A stretch of DNA of 64,000 bases from Chrysochromulina tobinii (Eukaryota; Haptophyta; Prymnesiales; Chrysochromulinaceae). The notes under the pieces were generated by a model that was not told the origin of the DNA, made no database searches, and was given only the letters and a program-made list of their open reading frames with translations. The translations under genes were made by a program, and so were the position numbers. Below are positions 20,601 to 33,557 of the stretch, one piece after another. The DNA is taken from NCBI GenBank assembly GCA_001275005.1, contig JWZX01003373.1, positions 29,831-93,830 of the forward strand. The letters run 5' to 3'. Positions within the stretch are counted from its first letter, which is position 1; every line of letters starts with the position of its first letter.

Positions 20601-21835
20601 CCTCGAGCAGCGAGGTCAGGTACATGTATCGCGTGCCGTGTGTCGAGGCGAGCACGGGCAGCGAGGCGAGGAAATTGTAAACGCACCCGGTGCTCGAGGC
20701 GACTGTGAGGATCTGCCCGTCGCGCGTCCACTGCAGGTGCTGCAGCTGCCCGCCGTCCGTCTTGAGCACGACGCTCTCGTCCGGCAGCTCGCCGTACGCG
20801 GAGGCGTCGGTGCCGCCGAGCGCAACGACCTTGACCGCGTTGCCGGCGCACATAGCGGCACGGCGCAGCCGCTCCGAGACGGCGAGCGCCGTGCCATTGC
20901 TCGAGAAGAGTTTGTGTGAGAAGACCTCTGACGGAGTGGACCCGCGGCGCACGTCGTACACGACCATCCAGCCGCTCTCGAAGCCGATGGACACGAAGGC
21001 GGCGCCGACCCACTCGTACGCGACAATGGCGCCGTGCTGCTTGGGGAAGCTCAGCTCCGCCACCGAGCGAAGCTGGTCGCCGTCCTTCAGCTCGAAGATG
21101 GCGAGCGTCACGCGGCTAATGATGGTCGAGATGAACGACCCGGCGATTCGCAGCTCCGACGGATCCCCGCGCACCGCCTGCTGCATGAGCGTCAATCCGG
21201 CTTGGTCGGAGAGCGTGAGCTGCTTGTCCTCCGATGCGAGTATGAGCTCATCACGCTCATTCCAAGCGCCGGACGTAATGCGCTTGGTGTGCTTGCCCAG
21301 CAGCGATTGCTTCTTCAACGTGCGCTTGTCATACAAGCAGAGAGTGCCCTTCTGATTGCCGATGGCAAGCAGCGGTGCATTCGCCGCCCACTTGATAAAT
21401 GTCAAGACCTCGCCTTTGTCAATACGTGCATTCGTATCGACCGACGACTCGGTGTTCATGTTGGCGTCCCACAGCCGAATTATCGCAGAGTTCTGCTGCA
21501 GGATGGCAAGCTTCTCGCCCTCAACGTCCCACTCCAGCTGAAGGCATTGGCCAGCGCCTTCAAGCGGGATTTCTGCGTGCGGCCCGCCCTGCCGATTGAA
21601 GACGTTGACAATCTTGTTCGCACCACAAGTAGCCAGGAAGATGCCCTGCGGGTGCCATGCACAGATGACTTGCCCCTTGCCATGGGTTTGCGCCTCAAGG
21701 GAGAAGAGTCGCTTCTGCAAGGCACAGCAAGCGAGTGAAGCGGGCGATTGGTGAGCAGGCCGGTCCAAAGCTGGTGAGCCCGGAGAGTGCCGGCAGCGAC
21801 GCGAGTTCGGCGCTATCGGCCCGTTGGCTCACCAT
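17608..21835 (-). CDS. IFT144: Intraflagellar transport protein IFT144 (WDR19)
   Basis: Subunit of IFT complex A, needed for retrograde transport and membrane cargo entry in flagella. The main exon 21714-17608 encodes a seven-bladed WD40 region (KRLFSLEAQTHGKGQ, LLGKHTKRITSGAWN, LTSLLEVSVVDS), then a second propeller and a long TPR/alpha-solenoid, ending in a Cys-rich zinc-binding region (CPSCSFPALYSGF ... CPMCM). The frame has no ATG at its start; instead a splice acceptor CCTTGCAG|AAGCGACTC is present. Upstream at 21835-21833 is ATG directly followed by GTGAGC, giving M-KRLFSLE, the exact form of the IFT144 N-terminus (MKR.FSL). So exon 1 contributes only the start codon; intron 21832-21715 (118 nt). 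1369 aa, close to the family length of about 1340. Confidence 0.93.
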
Positions 21836-22272
21836 TAAATATTTACGAAGCGGCTGCTGTTCAACACAACGCGCTCGGTCCCCTCGAGCACGAGGGTACT
21901 GTACGTGACGTCGGAGCTCGGCGCGCGCCGCGCGCGTCGCTAATCCGTGAAGTGCAAGCAGCTTTGCTTCAGGGATTTGCATAATCGAGAGTTCATCCAC
22001 GGGCGTGGCTGCTTGGAGTTGGACGTCCTTGACGTGGGACGTGGCTATGTCCCTATGTGCTATGACGTGAGCTGTGCTTGGTTTATGCTTGGTTCCTTCT
22101 TCCTTGCATCGGCGATTGTGGCGATGCTTGGTTTCTCGATGCTTGGAGGCGATTGGCGATTGGCGAGATACGACGAGATTAGGCGACCCACTGGACGAGA
22201 TTTGGCGACGAGATTACAGATTTGACGCGTAGAGCGGGACAGAGCGACAAAATTTGAAAATACACACGATGT
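21836..22272. other. Intergenic: IFT144 promoter and SLC19 3' flank
   Basis: 437 bp. AAATATTTA immediately precedes the IFT144 ATG. 22078-22170 has direct repeats of gatgcttggtt and gcgattggcgatt. No gene supported. Confidence 0.5.
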
Positions 22273-24051
22273 TCACTCGCGATGCTGCATGTACGGCCGA
22301 CCATCGTCCGCGTCGGCTGCGCTGCCGCCACGAACATCGCATGCATGGACGGCGTTGCTACAGCTGCCGCCTGCACTCGCCGAGGAGTTGCGGTGCGCAA
22401 GCAGCACGCGCAGCGCTGCTGCCGCTACGTACGCGACAAACAGGCCGAAGAGGATAGATGCGAGCACTTGAAAATCGCGAGGGAATGTGAAGAACATCTG
22501 GAGCAGCACCTGGAGCACGAGCGTAATGGTCGTGTTCAGACCACTCACAGCTGCGAAGCGCGGCTGACCCTGGCAACTTGTAGCCGCGATGCAGCGCGCG
22601 CCCTCCGCTTCGCAAAGCACGCGCATCATTTCAAAGCCGACGTGGAAGCTGACGTACCCGAGCGCGTACAGCTGCTCGGTCTCGGCAATGGTCATCGTGT
22701 AGAGCAGTGCCGCGAGCACCAGCGGGCTGCCGACTATAAGGCTCTCGCGCGTGCTGTGGAAGACTGAGTCGCTGCTGAGTCGCTCAAGGAGTGGGGGCAG
22801 CAAGGCAGCCAAACCACCGAGCAGGCTCGCCAACGCTTGGATGTAACCGTTGATGGACTCGCGGCCAACATGGTCGCAGTGCGCGGACGGGCCGTCTGGC
22901 AGAGGACAGGTCGGCACGTTCACGTTCACGTGGTTCACGTTCACGTGGTTCACGTTTGCCCTTGGAAAAGACAGGGAATGCGGCGGCGGCGATGGGGTGC
23001 CGACCGGGTGCGGCGGCAGTGGGATGCCCGACTGCCAGTACGTGACCACGAGGTGGTGCACCGCCGTCGCGACTGCAATCCAGGCGTAGTAGTAGACGGC
23101 TCCTGAGTGGCGCAGCACGTGCGCCGTGTCCGTGCACACGAGCCGAGCCTGCGAGCTCGTGGCTAGGAGCGGGGACGAGGCGGTGGCGCCAGTCTCGAGA
23201 GCGCCGTCAGACGCTACCAGCCCAGCGGCCGAGCTCGGGTTGGCACCCACACTGCGCGAAGGATGCTCAGCGGCGAGCTGCGCCGCCGCAACATCGGCAC
23301 GTGCGCTCCCTAGGATGCTCCCTGAGATGGGTGTGGTGGCCATCGGGCGGCCATTCACAGCAGCCGGAGCAGAGTCGTCGCTGCTTGAGCACCCTCCCGC
23401 GGCGGACCGCGACACGTTGATCCCAACGCTCCAGTCGACTCTTGCCGCCACGCTGCATGGAGCGAGCAGTGCGTCCTTGGCGATCATTGTTTGGCGTGCG
23501 GGAAGCAGGAAGACCGCAAGGACAGCGGCGCCGGTGAACACAAAAGAGAGAAGGAAGAGCAGATCGAGGGGCACTTGCCGTGAAATCAGTAATTGCCCCA
23601 GCAAGCTCGCGCTTGTCTCAGCAACCACGCCGACGCATGCGACCAGGCCGGCCGCTCGCACGTACGACACGCGCGGCAACCCCCTGTACATGATCGCACT
23701 CAAGGCTGGGTGCGCAGCAAAGCCTACAGCAATGGACACCTGCGAGACTTGCATCCACTCGACAGAGCACGTTGAAAAGGGCACGAGCATGATGATGATC
23801 GTCAGAAGCCGTCCGATCGCTCCGAGCAGCACGACGTGCCGATGACCGACGAGCTCTGCTAGCGCGGCCAGAGGCGGCAGCAGCGCGAGATACGCGTAAC
23901 TCCACACGGGGAAAATGTTGGCGTTGATAGCTTCCGCAGGGATACCCTTGATGCACTCGAAGAAAACAAAGAGGAAGGGCTCGGACGGCTTGAAAGCGAT
24001 TAGCGCCGTGTACAAGCAGACGACGGCGAGCAACGAGCTCTGCGGCAACAT
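22273..24051 (-). CDS. SLC19-type folate/thiamine transporter
   Basis: First ATG 24051 gives MLPQSSLLAVVCLYTALIAF then KPSEPFLFVFFECIKGIPAE, the signature N-terminus of the reduced folate carrier/thiamine transporter family (R/KPSEPFL). 592 aa with about 12 hydrophobic spans: six before and six after a long hydrophilic centre, as in SLC19. Spans include VVLLGAIGRLLTIIIMLV, AAGLVACVGVVAETSASLLG and LDLLFLLSFVFTGAAVLAVFLL. A Pro/Asn-rich stretch (residues about 380-420) containing NVNHVNVNHVNVNV is coded by a 15-nt tandem repeat; it interrupts the C-terminal half and could be an unspliced intron or a loop. Imports folate or thiamine across the plasma membrane; substrate not decidable. The gene diverges from the porin gene with 147 bp between starts. 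Confidence 0.8.
   Translation of the reverse strand: MLPQSSLLAVVCLYTALIAFKPSEPFLFVFFECIKGIPAEAINANIFPVWSYAYLALLPPLAALAELVGHRHVVLLGAIGRLLTIIIMLVPFSTCSVEWMQVSQVSIAVGFAAHPALSAIMYRGLPRVSYVRAAGLVACVGVVAETSASLLGQLLISRQVPLDLLFLLSFVFTGAAVLAVFLLPARQTMIAKDALLAPCSVAARVDWSVGINVSRSAAGGCSSSDDSAPAAVNGRPMATTPISGSILGSARADVAAAQLAAEHPSRSVGANPSSAAGLVASDGALETGATASSPLLATSSQARLVCTDTAHVLRHSGAVYYYAWIAVATAVHHLVVTYWQSGIPLPPHPVGTPSPPPHSLSFPRANVNHVNVNHVNVNVPTCPLPDGPSAHCDHVGRESINGYIQALASLLGGLAALLPPLLERLSSDSVFHSTRESLIVGSPLVLAALLYTMTIAETEQLYALGYVSFHVGFEMMRVLCEAEGARCIAATSCQGQPRFAAVSGLNTTITLVLQVLLQMFFTFPRDFQVLASILFGLFVAYVAAAALRVLLAHRNSSASAGGSCSNAVHACDVRGGSAADADDGRPYMQHRE
22918..22957. repeat. 15-nt tandem repeat gttcacgttcacgtg
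   Basis: Two full copies (22918-22932, 22933-22947) and a partial third, inside the SLC19 coding frame; encodes NVNHV repeats on the minus strand. Confidence 0.9.
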
Positions 24052-24198
24052 CGCGTGCCCAGGGGACGAATGTGACGAAACCCGAGTCTTCGTGCGAAAA
24101 ACCCATGTGAAATGCGCGAATCGCGTTAACGGTTTGCATGTTTGGTGCACAAGTTTGGGTGCCCCTCCACAAAAGGGCACGCGTCTCTGGCCGACGCC
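24052..24198. promoter_or_regulatory. Divergent promoter, SLC19 / porin
   Basis: 147 bp between opposed ATGs, with TGTGAA at 24106-24111, 55 bp from the minus start and 88 bp from the plus start. Confidence 0.55.
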
Positions 24199-25209
24199 AT
24201 GGCATATGTACCAGCGCCTGCGGCCGCATTGGTGACCGCGCCGGCGGCCGCCGCACCGCCGGAGGCCACACCCGCTGCAGAGCCGCCACTGCCTCCAGGT
24301 CTGCCGCCCGCCAACGAGACGGGCTTCGCAGCGCTGCAAATGTTTGGAGGCGACTTTGCTGAACTGATGCACTCGCTGAGGCCGCACTCGCTTTTCACCA
24401 TCACTTCACAGCCGCTCGACGGCGTCGTGACGTCGGGCCTGGGGATGATGAGCGGCGACCATACGCATGCGCAGGTGGGTACGCAGTACTTCACCCCTTT
24501 TGGTGCCCTGAAGGCGGAGCTCATGTCCAACGGCATGCTGCAGGCATCCTTCGAGAACTTCACGCTGCTCTACGGGATGCTTCAATTCAACACGAAGTTT
24601 CTATTCTCCTCCGCCGGCCAGCCTGTCGGCGGCGAGCTCCAGGGCATCGTGGGAACGCCGTTAGGTGCTCTGGTAGGGTCCACAAACGGGTTGCAATCCA
24701 GCATCGAGCTCATCAGCGGCATGCCACTTGGCCAGACGGAGACCTCGACGTCCATGCTGATGTTCGGCGTACACAGCTGGTCCATGCTCGGCCTGCGCGG
24801 TGGCATTAAGGCTGCGCTCGAGTGGGGCCATCAAGAGCTCGACGGTGAGCAGCTGGTGAGTGCGTCCGCCGTGACGCTCGCGTGCACAAAGCCTTTTGTG
24901 CATCCCGACGGCTCACCACTCGACGAGCCCCAGCAAACCACGAGCCTGACGTTTTCGCACAAGATGTCTTCGCAGCATTCGCTCTTGGCGAGCCTCGAGT
25001 GGGAGCCTAAAACGGAGGGCGTGATGACGGTCGGTGGCACGCGCCAGGTGACCGACCACACGCGGCTGCGCGGCAAGTGGTCGACGACCGGCGTGCTTGC
25101 GCTCGCGCTCGAGGTCGCAGGCGAGAAATCGACTGTGCAGCTGACGACCGAGGTGAATACGGTCTCGGGCGAGCCAAAATTCGGTGCTACGATCAACCTC
25201 TCGCCGTGA
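24199..25209 (+). CDS. Mitochondrial outer-membrane beta barrel, Porin_3 family (Tom40-like)
   Basis: First ATG of the frame is 24199; 336 aa, no intron. The first 40 residues are Ala/Pro-rich, then ANETGFAALQMFGGDFAELMHSLRPHSLFTITSQPLDGV and a long series of alternating polar/nonpolar beta strands without helical membrane spans. The end, RLRGKWSTTGVLALALEVAG ... PKFGATINL, resembles the last strands of Tom40 (RGK.D..G....L ... KFG..), the channel of the mitochondrial protein import machinery; VDAC is the alternative in the same fold family. Diverges from the SLC19 gene. Confidence 0.7.
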   Translation: MAYVPAPAAALVTAPAAAAPPEATPAAEPPLPPGLPPANETGFAALQMFGGDFAELMHSLRPHSLFTITSQPLDGVVTSGLGMMSGDHTHAQVGTQYFTPFGALKAELMSNGMLQASFENFTLLYGMLQFNTKFLFSSAGQPVGGELQGIVGTPLGALVGSTNGLQSSIELISGMPLGQTETSTSMLMFGVHSWSMLGLRGGIKAALEWGHQELDGEQLVSASAVTLACTKPFVHPDGSPLDEPQQTTSLTFSHKMSSQHSLLASLEWEPKTEGVMTVGGTRQVTDHTRLRGKWSTTGVLALALEVAGEKSTVQLTTEVNTVSGEPKFGATINLSP

Positions 25210-28599
<3,390 letters not shown>

Positions 28600-28915
28600 G
28601 ATTCGAGGAGGAGGGCGTGTTCTGGATACTGCTCTGTCGGATGCCGCGCGCGCTTTCGAGGAAGCGAGCGTGCGCCCGTCGTCGAGTCACTGTGAAGAGA
28701 AAGGCCCCAAAACTAGGTACCGGCCTCTGGCCTCCAAACTCTGGCCGTAACTCCCTCCTGTCCCGTGTCCGGTGCGCGGTGCATGCCTCATGCGGCGGTT
28801 AGATACAATGTATATAAATTGTTGGAAATGGTTTTGACAACCTTCGAGTTGTTCGAGCAGGCTGAGCGCTACGAGAGTTCTGAGAGTGCGCGAGGCGCCG
28901 GCGCCTCCATCCAAA
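28600..28915. other. Intergenic: CDC48 promoter, calmodulin-like 3' flank
   Basis: 316 bp, TGTGAA at 28691-28696. 28800-28850 is AT-rich (gatacaatgtatataaattg), probably the 3' end region of the calmodulin-like gene. No gene seen. Confidence 0.5.
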
Positions 28916-29728
28916 TTATGGGTTTTTGGCTGCAAGACTTGATGGTGCCTCGTCCATGATGACCTGTGAGGCGAGCACAGCCGCACGAGTCGGCGGCGTC
29001 GGCAACGTCGCCCCGGCGGACAGGAGCAACGCCGGCGCATGAAGGAGCTCCAAGGACTCTCTGCGGCGGGAGGAGGCTTGTGCTTGGGGTGCGGCGTCAC
29101 CTTTGTGAATTCGTCGTAGTCGATCGCGCCGTCACCATTCTTATCCACTTTCCTGATCACCTGCTCAACGTCCTCGAGCGTCACCGGCTCACCCACGTTA
29201 ATCATGATGCGGCGCATCTCCTCGGCGTTGATGAAGCCGTCCCCGGAAGTGTCGAAGACAGAGAAGGCCGCCCTGAGCGTCTCCTCCGACTTCTCGTCGG
29301 CCATTTTGTGCGCCATCAGCGTGACAAACTCGGCAAAGTCGATATCCCCTGTGCCATCAGCATCCGCGATCCGGATCATCTCCTCGAGCTCCTCATCGGT
29401 CGGGTTCTGCCCAACCGACGCCATCAGGTCCTTCAGCTCTCTGGCATCGATGGATCCTCCTCCATCCTGAGCGAGCGTGCGCGGCGTGTGAGCGAGGCGG
29501 CCAAATGACGACCAGAGCACGGATGCATGCTAGACGCAGGCCGCGCGGACAGTGAGTCCTCTCTTCCCAATGCGACGTCGACAGCAGCAGCCCGCACCCC
29601 GCACACACCTTGTCGAATGAGTTGAAAGCCTCGCGGAACTCGTCCAGCTGCGCCTCCGTGAGCTTGTCGATCACCGAAACATCCTCCCTTCTCTTCATGC
29701 CCACGGCCGAAGAAATTTTGTTGCCCAT
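28916..29728 (-). CDS. Four-EF-hand calmodulin-like protein with MG N-terminus
   Basis: Three exons: 29728-29609, 29466-29101 and 28963-28916; introns of 142 and 137 nt with clean GT-AG ends; 534 nt, 177 aa. Four canonical EF loops: DKDGGGSIDARE, DADGTGDIDFAE, DTSGDGFINAEE and DKNGDGAIDYDE, all with acidic residues at positions 1 and 12. The first intron cuts loop 1 after its DK. The protein differs from calmodulin by a 30-residue N-terminal extension starting MGNKISSAVG, where Gly2 with Ser6 fits an N-myristoylation signal, and by a C-terminal tail VIMDEAPSSLAAKNP. It may be a membrane-attached calcium sensor; centrin-like roles are possible. TGTGAA at 29801-29806 is 73 bp upstream. Confidence 0.9.
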
Positions 29729-30026
29729 CGCGCGTTGAAGGTCTCTGCGTCAGCAGCACACTCCTGGACGTCACGCATTACTCCCTTTTGCGATTTGGGC
29801 TGTGAATGAAACGAAAATTTTATGTAGTCAAATCAGGTCAAGTCACTTGACTTTTATGTACAACCCGACCTTCACCTTGCATCATGGCGGGCACAGAGCC
29901 TCGGACCGTGAGACCGCACTGTCACGTGTCTGAAAGCTGGGGAGCGGGACAGAGGAGCGCAATTCCTCGGGCGCTCTCATCTCTACCGTCTCTAATATGG
30001 AGGCTCCGTACTCGTCTCTATGGATA

Positions 30027-31235
30027 CTAGACCAGATCGGCGACGTTCATGGGCATCTCGTCGATCTGCGTGGAGTAGTACTGCTCGATGTCGCGCAGGA
30101 TGCGGATGTCGTCCGACTTGACGAAGTTGATCGCCACACCCTTGCGGCCAAAGCGTCCCGAGCGGCCGATGCGGTGGATGTAGAGCTCACGGTTGTTGGG
30201 CAGGTCATAGCAGATGACGAGCGAGACCTGCTGCACGTCGATTCCGCGCCCCCAGATGTCGGTGGCGATGAGAACGCGTGAGTCCCCCGCGCGAAATTCG
30301 GCCATGATTGCGTCACGCTCCTTCTGTGGCATGTCGCCGTGCATGGCCGAGACGGTGAAGTTGGCTTGACGCATCTTATTCGTGAGCCAGTCGACCTTCT
30401 TCTTCGTATTGCAGAAAATGACGGCCTGCGTGATGGTGAGCGTATCGTACAGATCGCACAGCGTGTCGAACTTCCACTCCTCGCGCTCAACCGCGACAAA
30501 GAACTGCTTGATGCCCTCTAGTGTCAGCTCGTCGCGCTTGACGAGGATGCGCACAGGGTCGGTCATGAACTTGCGCGTCATCTCGAGGATCTCGGTTGGA
30601 AGCGTGGCCGAAATGAGGACGACCTGGCATGCGGGCGGAAGATACCGGTAGATATCGTAGATCTGCTCCTTGAATCCCTGGGAGAGCATCTCGTCAGCCT
30701 CGTCGAGCACGAGCATCTTGATTGCGCGCGTGCGAAGGTTGCCCCGTTTGATCATGTCGAAGACGCGGCCAGGAGTGCCCGAGATGGCGTGCACGCCCGC
30801 GTCGAGCCGACGCATGTCCTCGCCTATGTTCTTTCCGCCGATGCAGGCGTGGCACTGCACGCTCATGTAGTCGCCGAGCGCCAGGATTACCTTTTGCGTC
30901 TGCTCCGCCAGCTCGCGTGTGGGTGCGAGCGCGAGCGCTTGCGTCTCACGCAACGAGGTGTCGAGGCATTGCAAAATACCGGCGCAGAAGATGGTCGTCT
31001 TGCCCGTCCCTGACTGTGCCTGCGCGATCGTATCGCGTCCTTTTAGAATTGGCATGATTGCGCGCTGCTGAATGGCCGAGGGCTTCTCGAAGCCGTAAGC
31101 GTAGATACCGCGGAGGAGCTCTTCTTTGAAGCCCATCGCGTCGAATGTGGGGACAATCTCGACGTCCTCGGACGTGTCAAATGAGAGCGGCGCCTCAGCT
31201 TCGAGCGCCGGTCTGGAGGAAGACGTGGCGGCCAT
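30027..31235 (-). CDS. EIF4A3: DEAD-box helicase eIF4A-III (exon junction complex)
   Basis: First ATG 31235; 402 aa, no intron. All DEAD-box motifs are present: Q motif region [45 protein letters not shown] and [13 protein letters not shown]. The ending [17 protein letters not shown] is the eIF4A-III form (human [11 protein letters not shown] type), separating it from translation factor eIF4A. It clamps onto spliced mRNA as the core of the exon junction complex and so fits an intron-bearing genome. It diverges from the nicotinamidase gene, starts 168 bp apart. Confidence 0.95.
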   Translation of the reverse strand: MAATSSSRPALEAEAPLSFDTSEDVEIVPTFDAMGFKEELLRGIYAYGFEKPSAIQQRAIMPILKGRDTIAQAQSGTGKTTIFCAGILQCLDTSLRETQALALAPTRELAEQTQKVILALGDYMSVQCHACIGGKNIGEDMRRLDAGVHAISGTPGRVFDMIKRGNLRTRAIKMLVLDEADEMLSQGFKEQIYDIYRYLPPACQVVLISATLPTEILEMTRKFMTDPVRILVKRDELTLEGIKQFFVAVEREEWKFDTLCDLYDTLTITQAVIFCNTKKKVDWLTNKMRQANFTVSAMHGDMPQKERDAIMAEFRAGDSRVLIATDIWGRGIDVQQVSLVICYDLPNNRELYIHRIGRSGRFGRKGVAINFVKSDDIRILRDIEQYYSTQIDEMPMNVADLV

Positions 31236-31403
31236 GTTCTCTCGAGACCCGAGCGCGCGCAAGCAAGCAGCGGCTCGTCACCAAGGCCAGCGCCAGATGT
31301 ACTCCAGAAGTACGGTCTGTGAACCGTTTCCAGCTCGAGAAGAGAACATTGCGATGGACTTAGATTGACGAAACGTACCGGCACTCTCTTTTGGGGACCA
31401 GCC
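31236..31403. promoter_or_regulatory. Divergent promoter, eIF4A-III / nicotinamidase
   Basis: 168 bp between opposed ATGs. A single TGTGAA at 31318-31323 sits almost midway, 83 bp from the minus start and 81 bp from the plus start. Confidence 0.6.
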
Positions 31404-33557
31404 ATGGCGTCTCGACTGGCACGTCCGGAGTCATCCGTGTGCGGCTCGTGTGACGATTTGAGGACGCAGTCAAAAAGGGGCGGCAACCCGCTCAGCCTGC
31501 CACGCGGCACCGTGCCGACACGCGAGAACTTGCTCTTCGAAGAGTGGCTGCGATTGCTTGGCGATGAGCCTCCCGTAGTGGACTGCTCTTGCGAGTCCAT
31601 TGGGCCAGACGACGCTCTGGTGGTGATCGACATGCAAGCCGACTTCGTGCCATGCGATCCGACAACCAATCCGCACGGCGGGCGCTTCGGCGTGCCAGAG
31701 GGCGACCTGATCGTGCCGACCATATGCTCTCTCATCGCTGCTGCAACTGCCTGCGGTGCCACGATAGTTGCCACGCGGGACTACCATCCGTACGATCACG
31801 CCTCCTTCAACACCGAGGGCGGCCCATTTCCCCCGCACTGCGTGCAAGGCACCGCGGGCGCTGAGCTGCTGCCCCCAATCGCGCTCGCGCTCAGCGATGC
31901 GTGGAGGCGACGGCCCGACGATGTGATGATCGCCTTCAAGGCCTTCCATGAGGACGTTGACAGCTTCGGAGCGTTCCCATACGAGACCGGCGGCCCCGGG
32001 CGGGTCTTCATTCGCAACCCGGGCGTCGAGGCGCGCCGTCGAGCATGCCCCAGTGGCTGCCACGCGTGCCCGTTTACAGGCTGCATCGTGCTGAAGCAGT
32101 CAGCCCTGCACGCCGCCAAGGCACGAGGCGTGCCGCCTGACATGAACGCGCCGCCCGATCTGCTCGCGATGACCAACAACGACGGCAAGGAGCGCTCGCG
32201 TCGCTCCTTGCGGGAGGCGCTCGCTGACAAGAAGCGCCTCTTTGTGTGCGGCCTCGCTCTCGATTTCTGCGTCCTCGACACATGCATCAACGGTGTGGCC
32301 GCTGGGTTCGCCGAGGTTTACTTGGTGCTCGACTGCGCACGGGCCGCACACCTCGCGGGCATCGGACAGCACGGCACGGGCTTCCTCACCGCGCCGAGAG
32401 AGGTGCTCAACAAGCTGCAGAGCCACGGCGTGCGCCTCGTCACCAGTCACACGTGCTGCGGCGACAAGCTGCTTGAGTCGGACCTGTGGAACAGCGGGCC
32501 GACGGGTGCGCAGGTGTCGTCCGAATCTCGGCTCGAATCTCGGCTCGAATCTCGGCTCGCCTTCCCGGAGAGCCTCGGGCCGCTCGGCCTCGAGCTGTGC
32601 CACAACCTGAGCCTGAAGCTCGACACGAAGGAGCAGGCCTACACGCTTGATCTCGCAGGCGCGCTCGAGATGCTTGCTCACACGGGGTTCAGCTTCGCCA
32701 ACACGGGCAGGTGCAGCCCGGTAACGCCGCTGCCCAGGGGATGGCCTTCCGCACCGAAGCAAGCGTGCTCCTTGTGCTGGGCCTACCCGCTCGAGGGCAT
32801 GCGCCAGCTGAGCGAGCAGCCGCAGACGGCACTCGCTTTCCTTGGCTTAACAGTGAACCCCGCGCTCCGCTTCACCGCGTACGGCGGATTCGTGCTTTTA
32901 GATGACCAGGGCGCAGCTGTGGCATTACAAACGCTCGGTGCGCCCACAGGCGGTGCGCTGACTTTCGGGCGGGCAGAGAAGCTCAGCCGCGACACCATCG
33001 AACCGCTGCATAGCCGCATGCAGGACGTGACGCTGCCGTCGCTGCTGCGTGCAGGAGCCGAGCAGTTTTGCTGGCTCGTGCCTGGGGAGGCGTTGGACTA
33101 CGCGCCCGAAACCCAACCTGAGACCCAATCCTTCCGAAGGAAGTACGGTGCGAAGTACGGTGCGTTTGCCTACCGGATGGACGATGGGCCGCCACTGCTC
33201 TTCTGCGTCAACGACCCCGTCCTGAGCGATGCGCACGCGGACGCCGCCATGAAGATTCAGGCGCACACGCGAGGCCACGCGCTGCGCAAGACGCACGCGC
33301 CAACCATTGCATTGGCCGAGATTACGATGCTGCGCCGCCGGGTCGCAGAGCTTGAGACCAGTCTCCCATCGCGCCGAAGAAGATTGAGGCAGGCCCTCAC
33401 GTGGCCGCTACGCTTGCTGATGCAGCTGACGCTCAGGACTCGCACTCAAAAGAGCGAGTTCAACTCCGGTCGTGCTTCACCTGGTGCGCCACCTGCTAGT
33501 ACCTCGAACGATATGCGGCAGCGCAGGGAGCGGGCAGAATCACCCCTAGTGTGTTAG
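31404..33557 (+). CDS. Nicotinamidase/isochorismatase-family hydrolase with long C-terminal extension
   Basis: First ATG 31404; 717 aa, one exon. The hydrolase covers about residues 65-350: ALVVIDMQADFV (catalytic Asp), ATRDYHPYDHASF (metal-binding DxH), FPPHCVQGT, MIAFKAFHEDVDSFGAF (catalytic Lys) and FVCGLALDFCVLDTC (nucleophilic Cys), matching PNC1-type nicotinamidase, which converts nicotinamide to nicotinic acid for NAD salvage. An insert of about 75 residues with CPSGCHACPFTGC separates the Lys and Cys parts. The C-terminal about 350 residues are not part of the family: a Cys-containing unknown domain, an IQ-like motif (MKIQAHTRGHALRK) and a basic Ser-rich tail, suggesting calmodulin binding. 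A 12-nt tandem repeat encodes ESRLESRLESRL. Confidence 0.8.
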   Translation: MASRLARPESSVCGSCDDLRTQSKRGGNPLSLPRGTVPTRENLLFEEWLRLLGDEPPVVDCSCESIGPDDALVVIDMQADFVPCDPTTNPHGGRFGVPEGDLIVPTICSLIAAATACGATIVATRDYHPYDHASFNTEGGPFPPHCVQGTAGAELLPPIALALSDAWRRRPDDVMIAFKAFHEDVDSFGAFPYETGGPGRVFIRNPGVEARRRACPSGCHACPFTGCIVLKQSALHAAKARGVPPDMNAPPDLLAMTNNDGKERSRRSLREALADKKRLFVCGLALDFCVLDTCINGVAAGFAEVYLVLDCARAAHLAGIGQHGTGFLTAPREVLNKLQSHGVRLVTSHTCCGDKLLESDLWNSGPTGAQVSSESRLESRLESRLAFPESLGPLGLELCHNLSLKLDTKEQAYTLDLAGALEMLAHTGFSFANTGRCSPVTPLPRGWPSAPKQACSLCWAYPLEGMRQLSEQPQTALAFLGLTVNPALRFTAYGGFVLLDDQGAAVALQTLGAPTGGALTFGRAEKLSRDTIEPLHSRMQDVTLPSLLRAGAEQFCWLVPGEALDYAPETQPETQSFRRKYGAKYGAFAYRMDDGPPLLFCVNDPVLSDAHADAAMKIQAHTRGHALRKTHAPTIALAEITMLRRRVAELETSLPSRRRRLRQALTWPLRLLMQLTLRTRTQKSEFNSGRASPGAPPASTSNDMRQRRERAESPLVC
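32523..32558 (+). repeat. 12-nt coding tandem repeat, 3 copies
   Basis: gaatctcggctc repeated three times in frame within the nicotinamidase gene, encoding (ESRL)3 at the boundary between the hydrolase and the extension. Confidence 0.95.
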
